A stretch of 64,000 nucleotides of DNA from Lonicera japonica (GCA_021464415.1 CM038467.1:36177226-36241225), one strand, 5' to 3'; positions 11,157-23,110 are shown, counted from the first letter of the stretch. The notes: a model not told the origin generated them from the sequence alone. Made by a program: numbers and translations.

Positions 11157-13217
11157 TTAGGCATAAGTCGGGTCTTCGAGAGGGGTGGACTCCTCTCGAA
11201 TTGGGAATTCCAAAAACGGCTTAAGACGTTGTCCATTCACCTTGAAAATGTAGCCGGTTTTGGGATCCTCAATATTCACAGCTCCAAAAGGAAATACATG
11301 ATGGACTATGTAGGGGCCGGTCCAACGAGACTTTAACTTTCCCGGGAAGAGATGCAGACGAGTATCATAAACAAGAACTTTGTGCCCGAGTTTGAATTCT
11401 TTTCTCAAAATAGATTTATCATGAAAAATTTTGGCACGTTCCTTGCTTATCTTTGCATTGTCATAAGCATCTCTTCTCAGTTCCTCGATTTCATCAATTT
11501 GCAACTTACGGTCAAGCCCGGCCTTTTCCAAATCACAGTTAACCATCTTAGTTGCCCAGTATGATTTGTGTTCCAACTCTACTGGCAAATGACATGGTTT
11601 TCCGTACACAATGCGATAAGGAGACATATCTAGAGTTGTTTTATACGCAGTACGGTAAGCCCAAAGTGCATCGGTCAGTCTTAACGACCAATCCTTGCGA
11701 TTTGGGTTTATCGTTTTCTCTAGAATCTGTTTGATCTCCCTATTTGCCAACTCGGCTTGACCATTAGTTTGAGGATGATAAGCGAGCGATACTTTGTGGT
11801 TTACACCATACTTTTGCATTAATGATTGAAATGGTTTGTTGTAAAAGTGAGTACCGCCATCGCTTATTATTGCCTTGGGAGTGCCAAAACGTGCAAGAAT
11901 GTGTTCTTTTAGAAATCGGATCACCACTTTGTGATCATTTTTCTTGCATGCTTGGGCTTCCACCCATTTTGAAACATAATCTACGGCAACCAAAATGTAA
12001 AGATTACCGTAAGAAGATGGGAACGGTCCCATGAGGTCGATGCCCCAGCAATCAAAGATTTCAATCATCAGAATAGGATTGAGTGGCATCATGTTCCTCT
12101 TGGAAATCCCTCCAAGCATTTGGCATCTCTGACATGCTTTGCAAAAGCGTTGTGCGTCCTTGAAAAGCGACGGCCAATACAATCCACTTTGTAAAATCTT
12201 CGCGGTGGTCTTCTTTGCCGAGAAGTGTCCTCCGCAAGCCTCAGAATGACAGAAAGATAGAGCTCTCTCCACTTCTTCCTCTGGGATGCACCGTCTGATA
12301 ATCTGATCCGCACAATACTTAAACAGGTACGGTTCATCCCAATAGAATCGACCCACTTCACTCAAAAACTTTTTTCTATCTTGTGCGCCCCATGACTTTG
12401 GTATCTTGTCAATTACAAGATAATTTACAATGTCTGCATACCATGGGAGCGTCGAGATTGCCAATAATTGTTCGTCTGGAAACGAATCTTGGATCGGACT
12501 TTCTTCAATGTTGTTCGTAAAAGTGAGTCGAGACAGATGATCGGCCACCACGTTCTCGACTCCCTTTTTGTCCTTGATGCTTAAATGGAATTCTTGCAAT
12601 AAGAGTATCCACCTCAAAAGCCGCGGCTTGGCGTCTTTCTTTGTGAATAGGTACTTTAACGCCGCGTGATCCGTGAAAATCACAATTGGCGATCCTATCA
12701 AATAGGATCGGAACTTGTCTAGGGTGAAGACAATTGCTAGAAGCTCTTTCTCTGTCGTGGTGTAGTTCATTTGCGCATCATTCAAGGTCCTACTTGCATA
12801 GTATATCACACCCGGTTTCTTGTCTTTCCGTTGACCAAGAACCGCTCCCACCGCATAGTCACTTGCGTCGCACATAAGCTCGAATGGCAAGCTCCAGTCC
12901 GGTGTCTGCATAATAGGCGCAGTAGTAAGCATATGCTTCAGAGAGACAAAGGCTTCCTCGCACTTGGCATCCCACTGAAAGGTTGCATCCTTGAGAAGTA
13001 GACTACACATCGGCTTGGAAATGGAACTGAAGTTCTTGATAAACCTCTTATAAAACCCGGCATGTCCTAGAAAGGATCGAACATCTTTGACATTCTTGGG
13101 TGTAGGAAGTTTAGCAATCAACTCAATTTTAGCTTTATCCACCTCGATTCCTTCTGAAGAAATGATGTGCCCCAAAACAATTCCCTTGGTAACCATAAAA
13201 TGGCACTTCTCCCAGTT
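11157..13217 (-). CDS. Athila RT end, RNase H and integrase portion of polyprotein
   Basis: The frame is open from the stop at 13218-13220 to 11157. In order: end of the RT (the LGHIIS motif), RT connection, Ty3-type RNase H ([34 protein letters not shown]), integrase zinc finger (His-His then CKACQRC), integrase core with [18 protein letters not shown] and [13 protein letters not shown] supplying the D,D,E triad, and a C-terminal domain with [14 protein letters not shown]. Integrase inserts the element cDNA in the nucleus. It was one polyprotein with the upstream RT. The TAG at 13218-13220 replaces a sense codon before Asn-Trp-Glu-Lys-Cys-His, so the normal product cannot be made from this copy. 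Confidence 0.9.
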   Translation of the reverse strand, partial: NWEKCHFMVTKGIVLGHIISSEGIEVDKAKIELIAKLPTPKNVKDVRSFLGHAGFYKRFIKNFSSISKPMCSLLLKDATFQWDAKCEEAFVSLKHMLTTAPIMQTPDWSLPFELMCDASDYAVGAVLGQRKDKKPGVIYYASRTLNDAQMNYTTTEKELLAIVFTLDKFRSYLIGSPIVIFTDHAALKYLFTKKDAKPRLLRWILLLQEFHLSIKDKKGVENVVADHLSRLTFTNNIEESPIQDSFPDEQLLAISTLPWYADIVNYLVIDKIPKSWGAQDRKKFLSEVGRFYWDEPYLFKYCADQIIRRCIPEEEVERALSFCHSEACGGHFSAKKTTAKILQSGLYWPSLFKDAQRFCKACQRCQMLGGISKRNMMPLNPILMIEIFDCWGIDLMGPFPSSYGNLYILVAVDYVSKWVEAQACKKNDHKVVIRFLKEHILARFGTPKAIISDGGTHFYNKPFQSLMQKYGVNHKVSLAYHPQTNGQAELANREIKQILEKTINPNRKDWSLRLTDALWAYRTAYKTTLDMSPYRIVYGKPCHLPVELEHKSYWATKMVNCDLEKAGLDRKLQIDEIEELRRDAYDNAKISKERAKIFHDKSILRKEFKLGHKVLVYDTRLHLFPGKLKSRWTGPYIVHHVFPFGAVNIEDPKTGYIFKVNGQRLKPFLEFPIREESTPLEDPTYA

Positions 13218-13220
13218 CTA

Positions 13221-14767
13221 TACCAATTGTTTTTCCACGCATCTTCCCAAGACCTGTTCCAGGTTAGCCAAGCAATTGTCGAATGACTTACCATAGACGG
13301 TAAAGTCATCCATAAAAACTTCCAAAGTCCTTTCCACCATATCGCTAAAGATACTTAGCATACACCGTTGGAAAGTGGCCGTGCATTACATAGACCAAAG
13401 GGCATTCTTCGATAAGCGAAGGTACCAAAAGGACATGTAAAGGTGGTTTTTTCTTGATCATCTAGGTCAATCTCAATTTGATTGTACCCGAAAAAACCAT
13501 CGAGGAAAGAGTAATATTCATGACCCGCTACCCTTTCTAGAGTTTGATCCAAAAAGGGGAGGGGGAAATGATCTTTACGAGTTGCCTCATTGAGTTTACG
13601 GTAGTCGATACATATTCGCCACCCGGTGGTGACTCTTTGCGGAATCAACTCGTTTGATTCGTTTTTGACTACCGTAAGACCTGATTTTTTCGGTACCACT
13701 TGAGTTGGACTAACCCATTTACTATCCGAGATCGGATAGATGATCTTTGCATCCAACAATTTCAACACCTCGTTCCTAACCACTTCTTGCATGTTAGGAT
13801 TCAAAAGGCGTTGAAATTGCCTCGATGATTTTGCCCCATCCTCCAAGTGAATTTTATGTGTACAAATCAAAGGGCTTATTCCTTGGAGGTCAGCAAGTGT
13901 CCAACCAAAAGCTTTTTTGTATTTACCAAGCAAATTAACCAATCTTACCTCTTGGTCATCCGAGAGATCGGACGAAATGATGACGGGGTAAGTGTCTGAA
14001 GCTCCTAAAAAGGCATACTTCAAGTTGCTAGGCAATAGCTTGAGATCCATTTGTCCTTCAAGCTTTTTGGTAGGAGATTGTGTGTTTTCTTCTTTTTTCG
14101 AGAATTCGACCTGTTTGTCAGACAAAGAAAACACTTGCATACAATCCTCGGGTTCATCGGAAGTGGTTAGATAACCTTCCGTTGACTCCGATTCGAAATT
14201 TGCCACAAAGTGGTCTTGAATACATGACTCTATCATGTTCACGTGTTCACTTTCCTCATCATCATCGTCGTCTCTTTGATTGCTCAAAGAGAACACGTTT
14301 AGCTCTAGAGTCATGTTTCCAAATGCTAACTTCACAATTCCATTTTTGCAATTTATTATAGCGTTAGAAGTAGCAAGAAATGGTCGCCCAAGGATAACTG
14401 GAATCTCCTTAGCGGGATTCGACACGGGTTGCATGTCGAGGATGATCAAATCAACGGGAAAATAAAACTTGTCAATTTGAACAAGCACATCCTCGACTAT
14501 CCCTCTTGGTATCTTAACGGATCGGTCCGCTAATTGAATAGTAACCCTCATGGGTTTCAACTCACCCAACCCCAATTGTTGATATACAGAATATGGGAGT
14601 ACGTTCACACTTGCTCCCAAATCTAGCAAAACATTTTTGATCCTACAATTTCCTATGACACACGAAATTGTGGGACACCCGGGGTCTTTGAACTTGGGGG
14701 CTCTTGTGCCTTGCATGAGCGAGCTCACTTGCTCCGCCATAAAGGCCTTTTTCTTGACATTCAACCT
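13221..14767 (-). pseudogene. Athila protease and reverse transcriptase, interrupted
   Basis: This follows gag in the same frame across the stop at 14768-14770. The protease has LLDLGASVNVLP (Asp-Leu-Gly-Ala-Ser in place of the usual Asp-Thr/Ser-Gly) and ILGRPFLA. The reverse transcriptase begins with GWRICIDYRKLN and has SFLDGFFGYNQI and RMPFGLCNA. The frame breaks near 13380-13390, where a C appears lost in the Ala-Pro-Ala-Thr-Phe-Gln region. The rest of the RT, including the FMDD catalytic motif, is in another frame up to 13220. In an intact element this part processes the polyprotein and copies the RNA. Confidence 0.88.
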
Positions 14768-16534
14768 TCATTTGGTAGTACATAAGTCCTTGAGGAACTT
14801 AGTGTACGAAGGTATTTGCTTGACCGCGTCAAGCAATGGAATGTTGATTTTTACTTGCCTAAAAACATCCAAAATCTCGGTATTAGATTTGGACGGTTGG
14901 TTCAATCTCTCCGGAAATGGAACCTTGATCCCATTTTTGATTTTTTCGAGATCCTCTTTTCCTTGTTTCTCTTCCTCTCTCTTCTTCTCTTCACTCACAA
15001 CTTGTTCAACCTCCGACTCCTCAACATGCGTGGGATCAACTATGTCCGCCACCTTGGGGGTTTTAGGAACAATAGTTTTGTCTACCTCCTTCCCACTTCT
15101 CAAGATTGTGATAGATTTGAGTTCTTCTATCTTGGAGCTAGACTCTCCTCCCTCTACTACTTGAACTTGACCTCTAGGATTCGCTAAAGGTTGAGAGGGG
15201 AATTTTCCCTTCTCTTGGGTAGCTAGGGCGGTGGTGAGTTTAGACATTTGAGTTTTTAACTCACCCACATCACGATCCGTTTTGTCCACAAATGATCTCA
15301 ACAAAGCTTCCAAGTTTTGGTTGGGATTTTGATTCTGAGGTGGAACAAAAGAATTTTGAGGTTGTTGTTGTTGCCTTTGGTTCTGATTATATTGGTTGTG
15401 GTTCTGACTTTGATTTCCTCCCCAACTGAAATTGGGGTGATTCTTCCATCCTTCATTGTACCTTTGAGAATAAGGATCGTTTTGGTTACGGTTTTGGTTG
15501 TACTGGTGTAAAGCATTGACTTGGGTGGGATTTTTGAGGACTTCCCGGAAAGCGGGAATGGTAGGGCAATCCTCAGTAGTGTATCCTGAATTTTCACAAA
15601 TGACACACAACTGACTCGAGGATACTACATTGACCTCCTTAAACTTACTTGCTTCCATTGCCTCTACTTTCTTAGACAATTGGAATAACCTCGCACCCAT
15701 GTCATCCTCATTAGACACTTGGTATAACCCACCCCTTCCTTGAGTTTTTGCTTTGGGTTCCTCGGAATAGGTGTTCCAATTTTGAGCACCTTCCGCTAAT
15801 TCATCAAAATACAATAAAGCCGCATCGGGATTCTTACTCAAGAATTGACCGTTACACATGGTCTCAACAAATGTACGCATATCAGGGGTGAGAGATTCGT
15901 AGAAAAAACTAACAAGACTCCACGTTTCGTGACCATGGTGAGGGCATGCATTTAAAAGTTCTTTGTATCTTTCCCAACACTTATAAAAGCTTTCATTTTC
16001 TTTTGGCGAAAAATTAGATATCGCCCTTCTTAAAGCGTTGGTCCTATGAATGGGAAAGAATTTTTTTAGAAATTCTGCTTGAAGCTCTTGCCAAGACCGA
16101 ATTGACTGCGGTCTTTGGGCATTTAGCCAAATTTTTCCTTTATCTTTTAGGGAGAAAGGAAAGAGTTTTAAACGCATGACATCCTCATTAACATTTGCCT
16201 CACAAAATGTGGAGCAGACTTCTTCAAAGTCTTTCAAGTGCAAGTATGGGTTTTCCGACTCCATACCATGAAAAGAAGGGATATGTTGAAGCATACCCGG
16301 TTTGAAAGAGAACGCTCCAGCTTGGCCAGCGGGAAGCACAATGCACGAATTCGAAGTTGCCCGAGGCGGTTGAAGGTAGTCTCTCATGGTCCTAACATGA
16401 GGAACATTGTTGGCACCTTCCCCTTCATTATCGCTCTCGTGATCCGCGGCTCTACCTTGGTTTGCCATTCTTGGAGATGTGGGAGGGCTAATTCGAATAT
16501 CCACGAACAATCGCCCTTGCATGGGCTTGGGCAA
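14768..16534 (-). CDS. Athila gag (capsid and nucleocapsid)
   Basis: The open frame ends at TGA 14768-14770. The first ATG in it is at 16522; the true start is uncertain. The capsid-like part (FEEVCSTFCEANVNEDVMRLKL, WLNAQRP, FLKKFFPIHRT, YKELLNACPHHG) matches the plant retrotransposon gag domain. A single zinc knuckle reads Cys-x2-Cys-x4-Tyr-x4-Cys; Tyr replaces the usual His, so zinc binding may be impaired. Asn/Gln-rich DNA follows, then a Lys/Glu-rich stretch. The TGA sits where related elements read through into protease, between Thr-Lys and Leu-Asn-Val-Lys-Lys-Lys, so it is probably a nonsense mutation of a sense codon and not a natural gag end. Confidence 0.88.
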   Translation of the reverse strand: MPKPMQGRLFVDIRISPPTSPRMANQGRAADHESDNEGEGANNVPHVRTMRDYLQPPRATSNSCIVLPAGQAGAFSFKPGMLQHIPSFHGMESENPYLHLKDFEEVCSTFCEANVNEDVMRLKLFPFSLKDKGKIWLNAQRPQSIRSWQELQAEFLKKFFPIHRTNALRRAISNFSPKENESFYKCWERYKELLNACPHHGHETWSLVSFFYESLTPDMRTFVETMCNGQFLSKNPDAALLYFDELAEGAQNWNTYSEEPKAKTQGRGGLYQVSNEDDMGARLFQLSKKVEAMEASKFKEVNVVSSSQLCVICENSGYTTEDCPTIPAFREVLKNPTQVNALHQYNQNRNQNDPYSQRYNEGWKNHPNFSWGGNQSQNHNQYNQNQRQQQQPQNSFVPPQNQNPNQNLEALLRSFVDKTDRDVGELKTQMSKLTTALATQEKGKFPSQPLANPRGQVQVVEGGESSSKIEELKSITILRSGKEVDKTIVPKTPKVADIVDPTHVEESEVEQVVSEEKKREEEKQGKEDLEKIKNGIKVPFPERLNQPSKSNTEILDVFRQVKINIPLLDAVKQIPSYTKFLKDLCTTK

Positions 16535-16665
16535 CGATTCGAATTTCTCCTCGGGAACTCTACAAAATCAAACAAAAATAAGGGAGAAAAATAAATTAAT
16601 AAAATGGAGAGATACTCACAGAGAATGGTTTTATGCAAAACCCGAGATCCGCCTTTTGCCTTATT

Positions 16666-16682
16666 CCCCGGCAACGGCGCCA
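16666..16682 (-). other. Athila primer binding site (tRNA-Asp type)
   Basis: On the minus strand TGGCGCCGTTGCCGGGG begins six bases after the 5' LTR. It is complementary to the 3' end of plant tRNA-Asp including CCA, the primer known for Athila elements. Confidence 0.85.
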
Positions 16683-16688
16683 AAAACT

Positions 16689-18344
16689 TGACGCAACTTA
16701 AATAACGCGCTTCGATAAAGCCCAAGTGCAGGCACGTCAAGTTGTAATATAGTCTCGGAAGTTCGAGTGTCGAACCACAGGGATAAGTGAAAAGGGATGG
16801 AATGGATTACGGATTAAAATGTTTTCTGATTCTTGTAAGATGAAATGGTTGTAGAACAACGGAAATGTAAAACAGTTGTGAAAATTAATAAGAAAGCACT
16901 AAGGTAGGTGGAGGTTAGTTAGGATTAAAGAGACGGTGATCAGTAGCTCATACAAAGATTACAACACAAGATTTCTCGATATATGGGGAATGTTGGTGTA
17001 TCTCTCAATAGCAAAGGGTGCGACGCTAGGCGACTCATTCCCGAGTTGAAGCTATATCGAGAAAGAGACAAACGACATTCCACCAAAGACGGGGTTATCA
17101 TTCCTACCTCTTAGCTACGGGTGTGAAGCAAGGCAACCCATTCCCGATGAAGCTAATCTGAGATAGATATGACAAACTCATCATTAAAAGATTTAACATA
17201 AAGCAAGTGTAGTAATCTCATGATTTAAAGAATGAAAATTATAAAGTGAATCCTAACAATGAAACGGAATAAAGTTTATGGGATAAATTAGTCAACTCAT
17301 CATTTATCACATATGGTAGAAAATAAAGAGTCTAAGTATCACATAAAGTGTAAGAAGCACTCAATATATCAATAAATGAATCAAAGATAAGCTAAACAAA
17401 TTTAAAATCCATCTATGGAGTTTTAAGAACTATTCATAATTTCTATGAAGAGGGAAAAACTCCATGGATGGGGGAAAGGGACTACAAGCTTTTTAGAACC
17501 ATATGAATATGTTGTATGCTCATTAACAACCAAGAACTAAATATACAAGGCATATAAAGTCTTAACTTAATATGAAAATACCTAGAAAGCTTGAAATAAT
17601 GGAAGATATGATGAAGAAGAAGAAGATTCACAAATATTTATCAAACTTTAAATATGGATTGAGCCATTAATCACCAAAAATCATATCCCAATCAACCTCC
17701 GTAACCTTAGTAATAGACTACTCCATAATAGATGCAAGAACAAATATCATAGAAGAAGAAATCATTCTTACAAATTAAGCACTTACAATGGAGAAATGAA
17801 GAACAATCAACAAGTGAGCTCTCTCCTCTCTCTAGAACTCTAAGTATTAAAAACTAGATAATATCTCACTTTTAAGGTAAAAGAAATAATATATATTAAA
17901 AGGTAGAAAAATATCTAACTAAATATCTAAAATAGCTTGAACCACTAAAATAGCCCATTTTGGGTGTGAAATGGCCAAGTTGCCAGGGCCATGATCGATC
18001 ATGGCCAACCTATGATCGATCATGGGGTCTTCTGCCTGAATGCCAGTTTGTACCATGATCGATCATGGTTAACCCATGATCGATCATGCTTCTGGGAAAT
18101 TCCTCAGATCAGCATTTTGCGAGCTTTTCACTAGCGCTTGATCAATCATTCGAAGGCCATTGCATCCTATGCCTATAAACACATAGAAACACAACAAAAG
18201 CACACCTAGCGGGACGATGTTAGATACAAAACTCGCCAAGACACTAATCTCGAGATAAGTGGATAATTAGGCAGAATTAAAGCAACAAACGCGACATGCG
18301 ACTCCGAGAAAGAGCTTATGCATGACAAAATTATGCGTTTATCA
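16689..18344 (-). repeat. Athila LTR, right copy (5' LTR in element orientation)
   Basis: It has the same borders as the left copy, TGACGCAACTT to GTTTATCA. It is followed on the right not by target DNA but by internal sequence (18345-18902), so it also acts as the 3' LTR of a second, truncated unit. Confidence 0.92.
17990..18088. promoter_or_regulatory. Palindrome cluster in Athila right LTR
   Basis: Four palindromes of the CATGATCGATCATG type sit at the same place as in the left LTR. The first copy is perfect here but has one change in the left LTR. Confidence 0.6.
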
Positions 18345-18902
18345 ACTCCCCTCAACTTATCTCTTGCTAGTCCCTTAGCAAGACAACAATATATAATTAC
18401 AAAAATTAATATGCTATACAAAAAGTTATTAACTTCTAAGTTCCCAAAGAAGACGAGTTGCATCTCGTGAAGGTTTTCAGAAATGATACCTACAAACATT
18501 AGAGTTTGATCATGATGAATGATGAGAATGAAGATTCAAGTTTCAATTTGCAAAGCAAAAGGCATTACTATCAATTTTCCAGAACGATGGACTTTTGAAT
18601 GATCATCTAATTCGCCTATCTCCTTTAGAACACAATCCCATATTCTCCAATGCTCACATACTAGACTTCGATTCAAGCAATTCAATATAAACACAAAGAG
18701 TCATAGTCATTTGAGAAGGAAGAGAGAACTTTTTCAAAAACAAAAGCTCCGAGATTTGTCGATTCTAAGCACTTTCTTTATCTTTTCTTGGAAATTTTGC
18801 TAAATTAGATCAGGGCGGTTTTCATCTCTATGGGGGGCAGCGGTCTCACTTATGAAATTTTCTCATTACTGCTCATTCATTGGAGCTCGAAGGAAGCTAT
18901 TA
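18345..18902 (-). mobile_element. Truncated second Athila internal region (tandem unit)
   Basis: From the polypurine tract at 18345 the sequence is nearly identical to 7949-8512 (a handful of differences) and stops abruptly after GGAAGCTATT at 18902. The order is therefore LTR, full internal region, LTR, 558 bp of internal region. A tandem array sharing one LTR, formed by recombination and then truncated, explains this and the missing target duplication. Confidence 0.88.
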
Positions 18903-20232
18903 AAAACAGTTATGAAGTGTCCATTAAACTTTAAAAAGCTACAAACGGCGTACTTATACTATTCACCGCATTCAACTTTCGTTATTATGGCTATTTGGGT
19001 TATTTGATTTGACGGAATTTTGCCCCTCTGTTGATCATATGACTAACTTGAGAGCTACTTATATCAAAACAAACCACAAAATACTTAATTATAACAGATA
19101 TGTACGGGTCTGTTTTGCACTTATTTGTGGAGGGAAATAAAATTATTTATTGGGTTGTTTTGTACCATCCGCGTCAATGCTTTTAAGACTCACTTTGTTT
19201 TTCGATGTTTATAAAATAACGCCATAGACTCCTATCTATGATTTTAAGACTCATTTTCTTTTTTGATATTTATAAAATAACGCCCTCGAATCCTAAATTT
19301 TCAAGGTTTGAGCTTCTCTAAAAAAACTAAATAAAAAAATTAACTATGTTATTAAATTTCAATTCATAATAGAACTTTTACTAAACGTGATTTCAGAATA
19401 TAGGGTATAAATATAATCTATTAACATAGTTCCCAACTCTTACTTTGATCGCAAATTCGATAACCCTTAATTCTATTTATGTACTTATATCCTTACTCTG
19501 TAATTTTGACTATGTAATTTTTGACCAATTTATTTGTACTGAAATCAAATATCACTAATATTTCGAACATAATATTAATACATTTCTATGATTTTGGCTA
19601 TTTAATTTTTGACCAATTTATTTGTACCAAAATTAAATATTATCAATATTTCCAACCTAATATTGACACATAATAGTTTGTAGAACAGATCCTTTCAACC
19701 GAACATGTCTGGTACAAAAATTGAAAATAGTTTGAGATTATAGTATCATACATTAAATAATAATAATAATAAAGAGACAAATATATACTTGATCCGAATT
19801 TTGTGAAGATAAATAGGAAATCAGGAATTATTGTAAAATTCTATATTTCCTTACCATACATTAAATGCTCTTGTAAAATTCAGGATGAAAATGTCATTAT
19901 ATTTATGAATAATATTTTCTAATTTAATTCCCTCTAATATTTTAATATTAAAATTAAAATTTTCAAAATTTCAAAAACCCAAACACTTTTTTGGCGAACA
20001 ATAACTCATTCCATTTTCACACACTCATAGCAATGTGATATCTTTATTGTTATATTTCATTCAAAACTTGTACTGCATTAACTTTATGAATGCATAATTC
20101 GAAATTGTCATGCCAATATGTCTGTCTTTTATTGAGTTGAAATTTGATCATACACACTTGTCTCAAGCGACATATGTAGCTACGCATGAATTTTATGTAT
20201 TGTTATAAGACTTAATATGTCATAAATTTATA
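18903..20232. other. Intergenic DNA with two short direct duplications
   Basis: No gene was seen. A ~45-bp block beginning TTTTAAGACTCA and ending AAAATAACGCC occurs twice at about 19180-19290. A ~88-bp block containing TTTTTGACCAATTTATTTGTAC occurs twice at about 19500-19677. Confidence 0.55.
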
Positions 20233-20241
20233 AAATAGAAA

Positions 20242-20739
20242 GAGTAAACAAATCAACTGTCCACTAAACTTTGGATTTATTACCATTTTGACCATCAAAT
20301 TTTAAAACGAATTACTTTGGTCATTTAACTTCGGGGTGAGTGCCACTTTGACCATTTCATCCAATTTAGCAGTTAAATTTGATGCATTTGCATGGCACAT
20401 GACTTCAAGTAAGGTAATTTTGGTCATATTGCAACAAAACGACATTTTCCTCTTATAATTTCTTCCAAAATGAAACATACGCAATTTATAAAACATATCA
20501 ATATTTTCAATAAACAACACAACTTGGGCTATTTTATAACTCAAATGATCAAAATACGCTTAATTGAAACCATGTGCCTTGCACATGGTTTCATGACATT
20601 CAATTTAGCAATAAAATTGGAAGAAATGACCAAAGTGGCACTCACTCCAAAGCTAGATAGTCAAAATAATTTGTTTTAAAGTCTAATAGCCAAAGTGGTA
20701 CCGGATAGAAAGTTTAGTAACCATTTGAGTTGCTTACTC
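20242..20739. mobile_element. Mutator-type MITE, 498 bp, with long terminal inverted repeats
   Basis: The left end GAGTAAACAAATCAA pairs with the reverse complement of the right end, GAGTAAGCAACTCAA, and the similarity continues for roughly 150-190 bp (both halves contain GAGTGAGTGCCACTTTG-like DNA). A perfect 9-bp duplication AAATAGAAA flanks it at 20233-20241 and 20740-20748, diagnostic of Mutator-like elements. Mirror-image reading frames on the two strands come from the inverted repeat and are not genes. Confidence 0.82.
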
Positions 20740-20748
20740 AAATAGAAA

Positions 20749-21775
20749 ATGTATAGAATTGAAGTTTATTAGTGTACACAACTTTTATCAACAAAAAGAA
20801 ATTAAACGGAAGCTTTTAAGAATATCCAGGTTTCAAATCCGAGCTTAAACTCAAGTGCTTGGAAGTGAATATACACAAGCAACAATGTTCAAACCCAACC
20901 CCATCCCATTCCCTTTCTCGAACTACCTAGCTAGATTTAAAATTCTAAGATTTTAAATCCATGTAACTCTTGGTTTTGAATACATGTTGAATCATAAACA
21001 TCGACAAATTTAGATAAAGACACTGAATTATAATCATCAATTTTCCAATTTCACATAGTTTTTATTTTATTGTCGTCCTAAATCATCACTTTAATTTTTT
21101 AAGGGAACTAAATACTAAAACATGCATGATGTGTATGCACTATGTACTTCTTCTTTGTCACACATGCAGTCCACCTAGTTTTAAATTGAAAAATAATAAT
21201 TGAAGATGTAGTGATTGTGCGTAACCGGTTAAATTAAAAAACATGAAAATCTCATGTTCAAATCTTGCTCGGCTCATTGAATATTTAAAAAAAGAAAAAA
21301 AGAAGAAGATGGAGGGTGAGGTAGGTGGGGTTGGGGGGGTTCAAAAATGTCAATTCACAATCTAAAAAATTGTAGTACACATGTTCCAGTCACATATAGT
21401 TTATTTTATTGTCAATCTATTTTTAAATCACCACACATTTTTTAAAGAATATAGTTATATGTTAGGCATGAAATGAAATAGTTATATATGGGTACTACAC
21501 CTTCATACTTTATTAAAATAGATGACATACGTAATGCATGTGCAAAACTTTAATATAGTACATTAAAAATCATAAACCCAAAATATTTTGAAGATACATT
21601 GAGGGTAGAGTTGCTTAAAAATTAAGTTCAACCAAAACTAATTAAAGAATATATATATAACTCTAAATGAGAAATCAAGCTTTCGTCAACTAGTCTGCTG
21701 TCTTGAAAATAATGAATCCATAATCAACATCAATAGGAGCTGATAAAGGAGTTAGACAAAGAATAGGATTGGTAA
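20749..21775. other. Intergenic DNA, possible SINE-like relic near 21195-21300
   Basis: No gene was seen. Around 21195-21300 are a GTAACCGGTTA stretch, a B-box-like TGTTCAAATCTTG about 35 bases later and an A-rich tail, loosely like a tRNA-derived SINE. The evidence is weak. The left part resembles 3580-3780. Confidence 0.4.
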
Positions 21776-22454
21776 TTTTAAATTGAGTTTTCGACACTTT
21801 AGTCCCTTGAAGTTTATCCCAATTGTCACTTTCGTCCCTCAACTTCGTTTTCCGACTTTCCACTCCCCAATGTTTCCACCGCGCTTCAATTTAGTCCTTC
21901 GCTCCACTTTCCGTCAATCAAGTAGACGGAGCACGTTATGTTGATGGGTATTTTGGTCCATCTTGCATTAAACTTTCCCTCCACAATTAATATATTTCTC
22001 CTTATATTCCCTCCAATCATTTCCTTCTACAAAAACAGAGCGAGAGAGAGATAGAGAGAGGGAGGGAGAGGTCAGCAAGAGAGAGATAAAATTCTAGAGA
22101 GAACAAAATATGCTCCTAATGGTAAGGCTAAATTATGTTATAAAGTTAAAAAAGAAGGTTACGACTAAATTCTTTATACATACTTTTACATCTTTCGTTA
22201 ATATGGCCTAAAATAAAACAAACTAGAGGAATAATTAATGATAAAGTTATGACAGTAAAAAAATTAAATTTGTAAGTAGTAATAGTCCAAAATCACTCTA
22301 AACTTATTAAAGGAATTCTTTAGCATATTCACCAACACTTTGACCCATTTTAATGTAATTAAGAATATCTATTTCATTCTTGCTTTAAATCTCAAAATAC
22401 TAATAAAAGTTGAAAAATGTTAACATTTATTGTAAAAATTTAAATTAAAAATGT

Positions 22455-22675
22455 TAACATCTTCGTTGCGGCATATAGACTTGCCGGCTGGTTGGTCCTG
22501 TGAGACTCCTAGAACGGATTCTGTGTATTAAGACCGTAAACTGAACTTGATGATGCCCACACAATCGACGGCTGTGGATCAGCGGCTTTTGCAATCTTGA
22601 GGAGATTCACGAATCCGGCATTATTGGAATTAATGTATGATTGAGGATTTTGCATCACGTACCTGAAATTAGTGT
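22455..22675 (-). pseudogene. Captured fragment of UDP-glucuronate 4-epimerase
   Basis: Read on the minus strand, about 70 codons give MQNPQSYINSN, AGFVNLLKIAKAADPQPS, IVWASSSSVYGLNT and, after a TAG, ESHRTNQPASLYAATK. This matches the NAD-binding SDR core of plant GAE enzymes, which convert UDP-glucuronate to UDP-galacturonate for pectin, including the Ser-Ser-Ser-Val-Tyr-Gly stretch. The TAG replaces the Ser expected after Asn-Pro-Phe. The fragment lacks both ends and the catalytic Tyr-x3-Lys is incomplete, so it is not functional. Confidence 0.85.
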
Positions 22676-22719
22676 ACACAATTCTGAGCTAAGAAAAAAT
22701 TAGTATATACATTATGAGC

Positions 22720-23110
22720 TTAGTTGCAGCCATGGCACATTTCCAAAGTAGTGCGCTGAGAACTTCAACATGAGTGATATTTTTTGATTCCGATTCCTTA
22801 ACCATTGTCCTGAGTTTGGCTATTTTTGAGTTGGGAAATACAAACCTCCTTGTGACCCAGCGTTTTTTCATGAATGAATGTCCATGCACATTAAGAGCCT
22901 CATTTGTCGAAGGGTGGGAAATGAAATGAGGAGAGAGTAGTGCATCCTCACATGAAGTATTGGCTCGCATCTTCATTAAGAGCATCATATTTATTTCCTA
23001 AAACTCTACCCCTTCATCATTACAATCAACATATGCTGTAGAGTTTAATCTTCCTGCAAATAGATAGTAATGGACAGGTTTTAGACAAAGAACGCTTCAG
23101 GCTTCAGCCG
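22720..23110 (-). pseudogene. Captured fragment of a BAHD acyltransferase (vinorine synthase-like)
   Basis: On the minus strand the pieces HYYLFAGRLN, VDCNDEGVEF, RRFVFPNSKIAKLR and VEVLSALLWKCAMAAT match successive conserved blocks of plant BAHD acyl-CoA-dependent acyltransferases. A TAG after the VDCNDEGVEF block, a one-base shift upstream of His-Tyr-Tyr and missing sequence between the blocks make it a broken, internally deleted fragment. The catalytic HxxxD and the DFGWG motif are absent. It lies upstream of, and in the same direction as, the epimerase fragment. Confidence 0.85.

Larger units (their letters stand above)
6293..18344 (-). mobile_element. Athila-type Ty3/Gypsy LTR retrotransposon, ~12 kb, minus strand
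   Basis: Two 1656-bp LTRs bound an internal region read on the minus strand: primer binding site, gag, protease, reverse transcriptase, RNase H, integrase, palindrome array, third ORF, long 3' untranslated stretch and polypurine tract. Size, tRNA-Asp-type primer site, the extra ORF 3' of integrase and the RT/INT motifs fit the Athila lineage. Comparing the LTRs by eye I count about eight substitutions (~0.5%), which suggests recent insertion. Yet gag-pol carries two stops and a frameshift, and the third ORF two stops, so this copy is defective. On the right it continues into a truncated second internal region (18345-18902). Confidence 0.93.

Noticed and set aside
20302..20679. Two similar small proteins on opposite strands
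   Set aside because: They mirror the long inverted repeats of the Mutator MITE.
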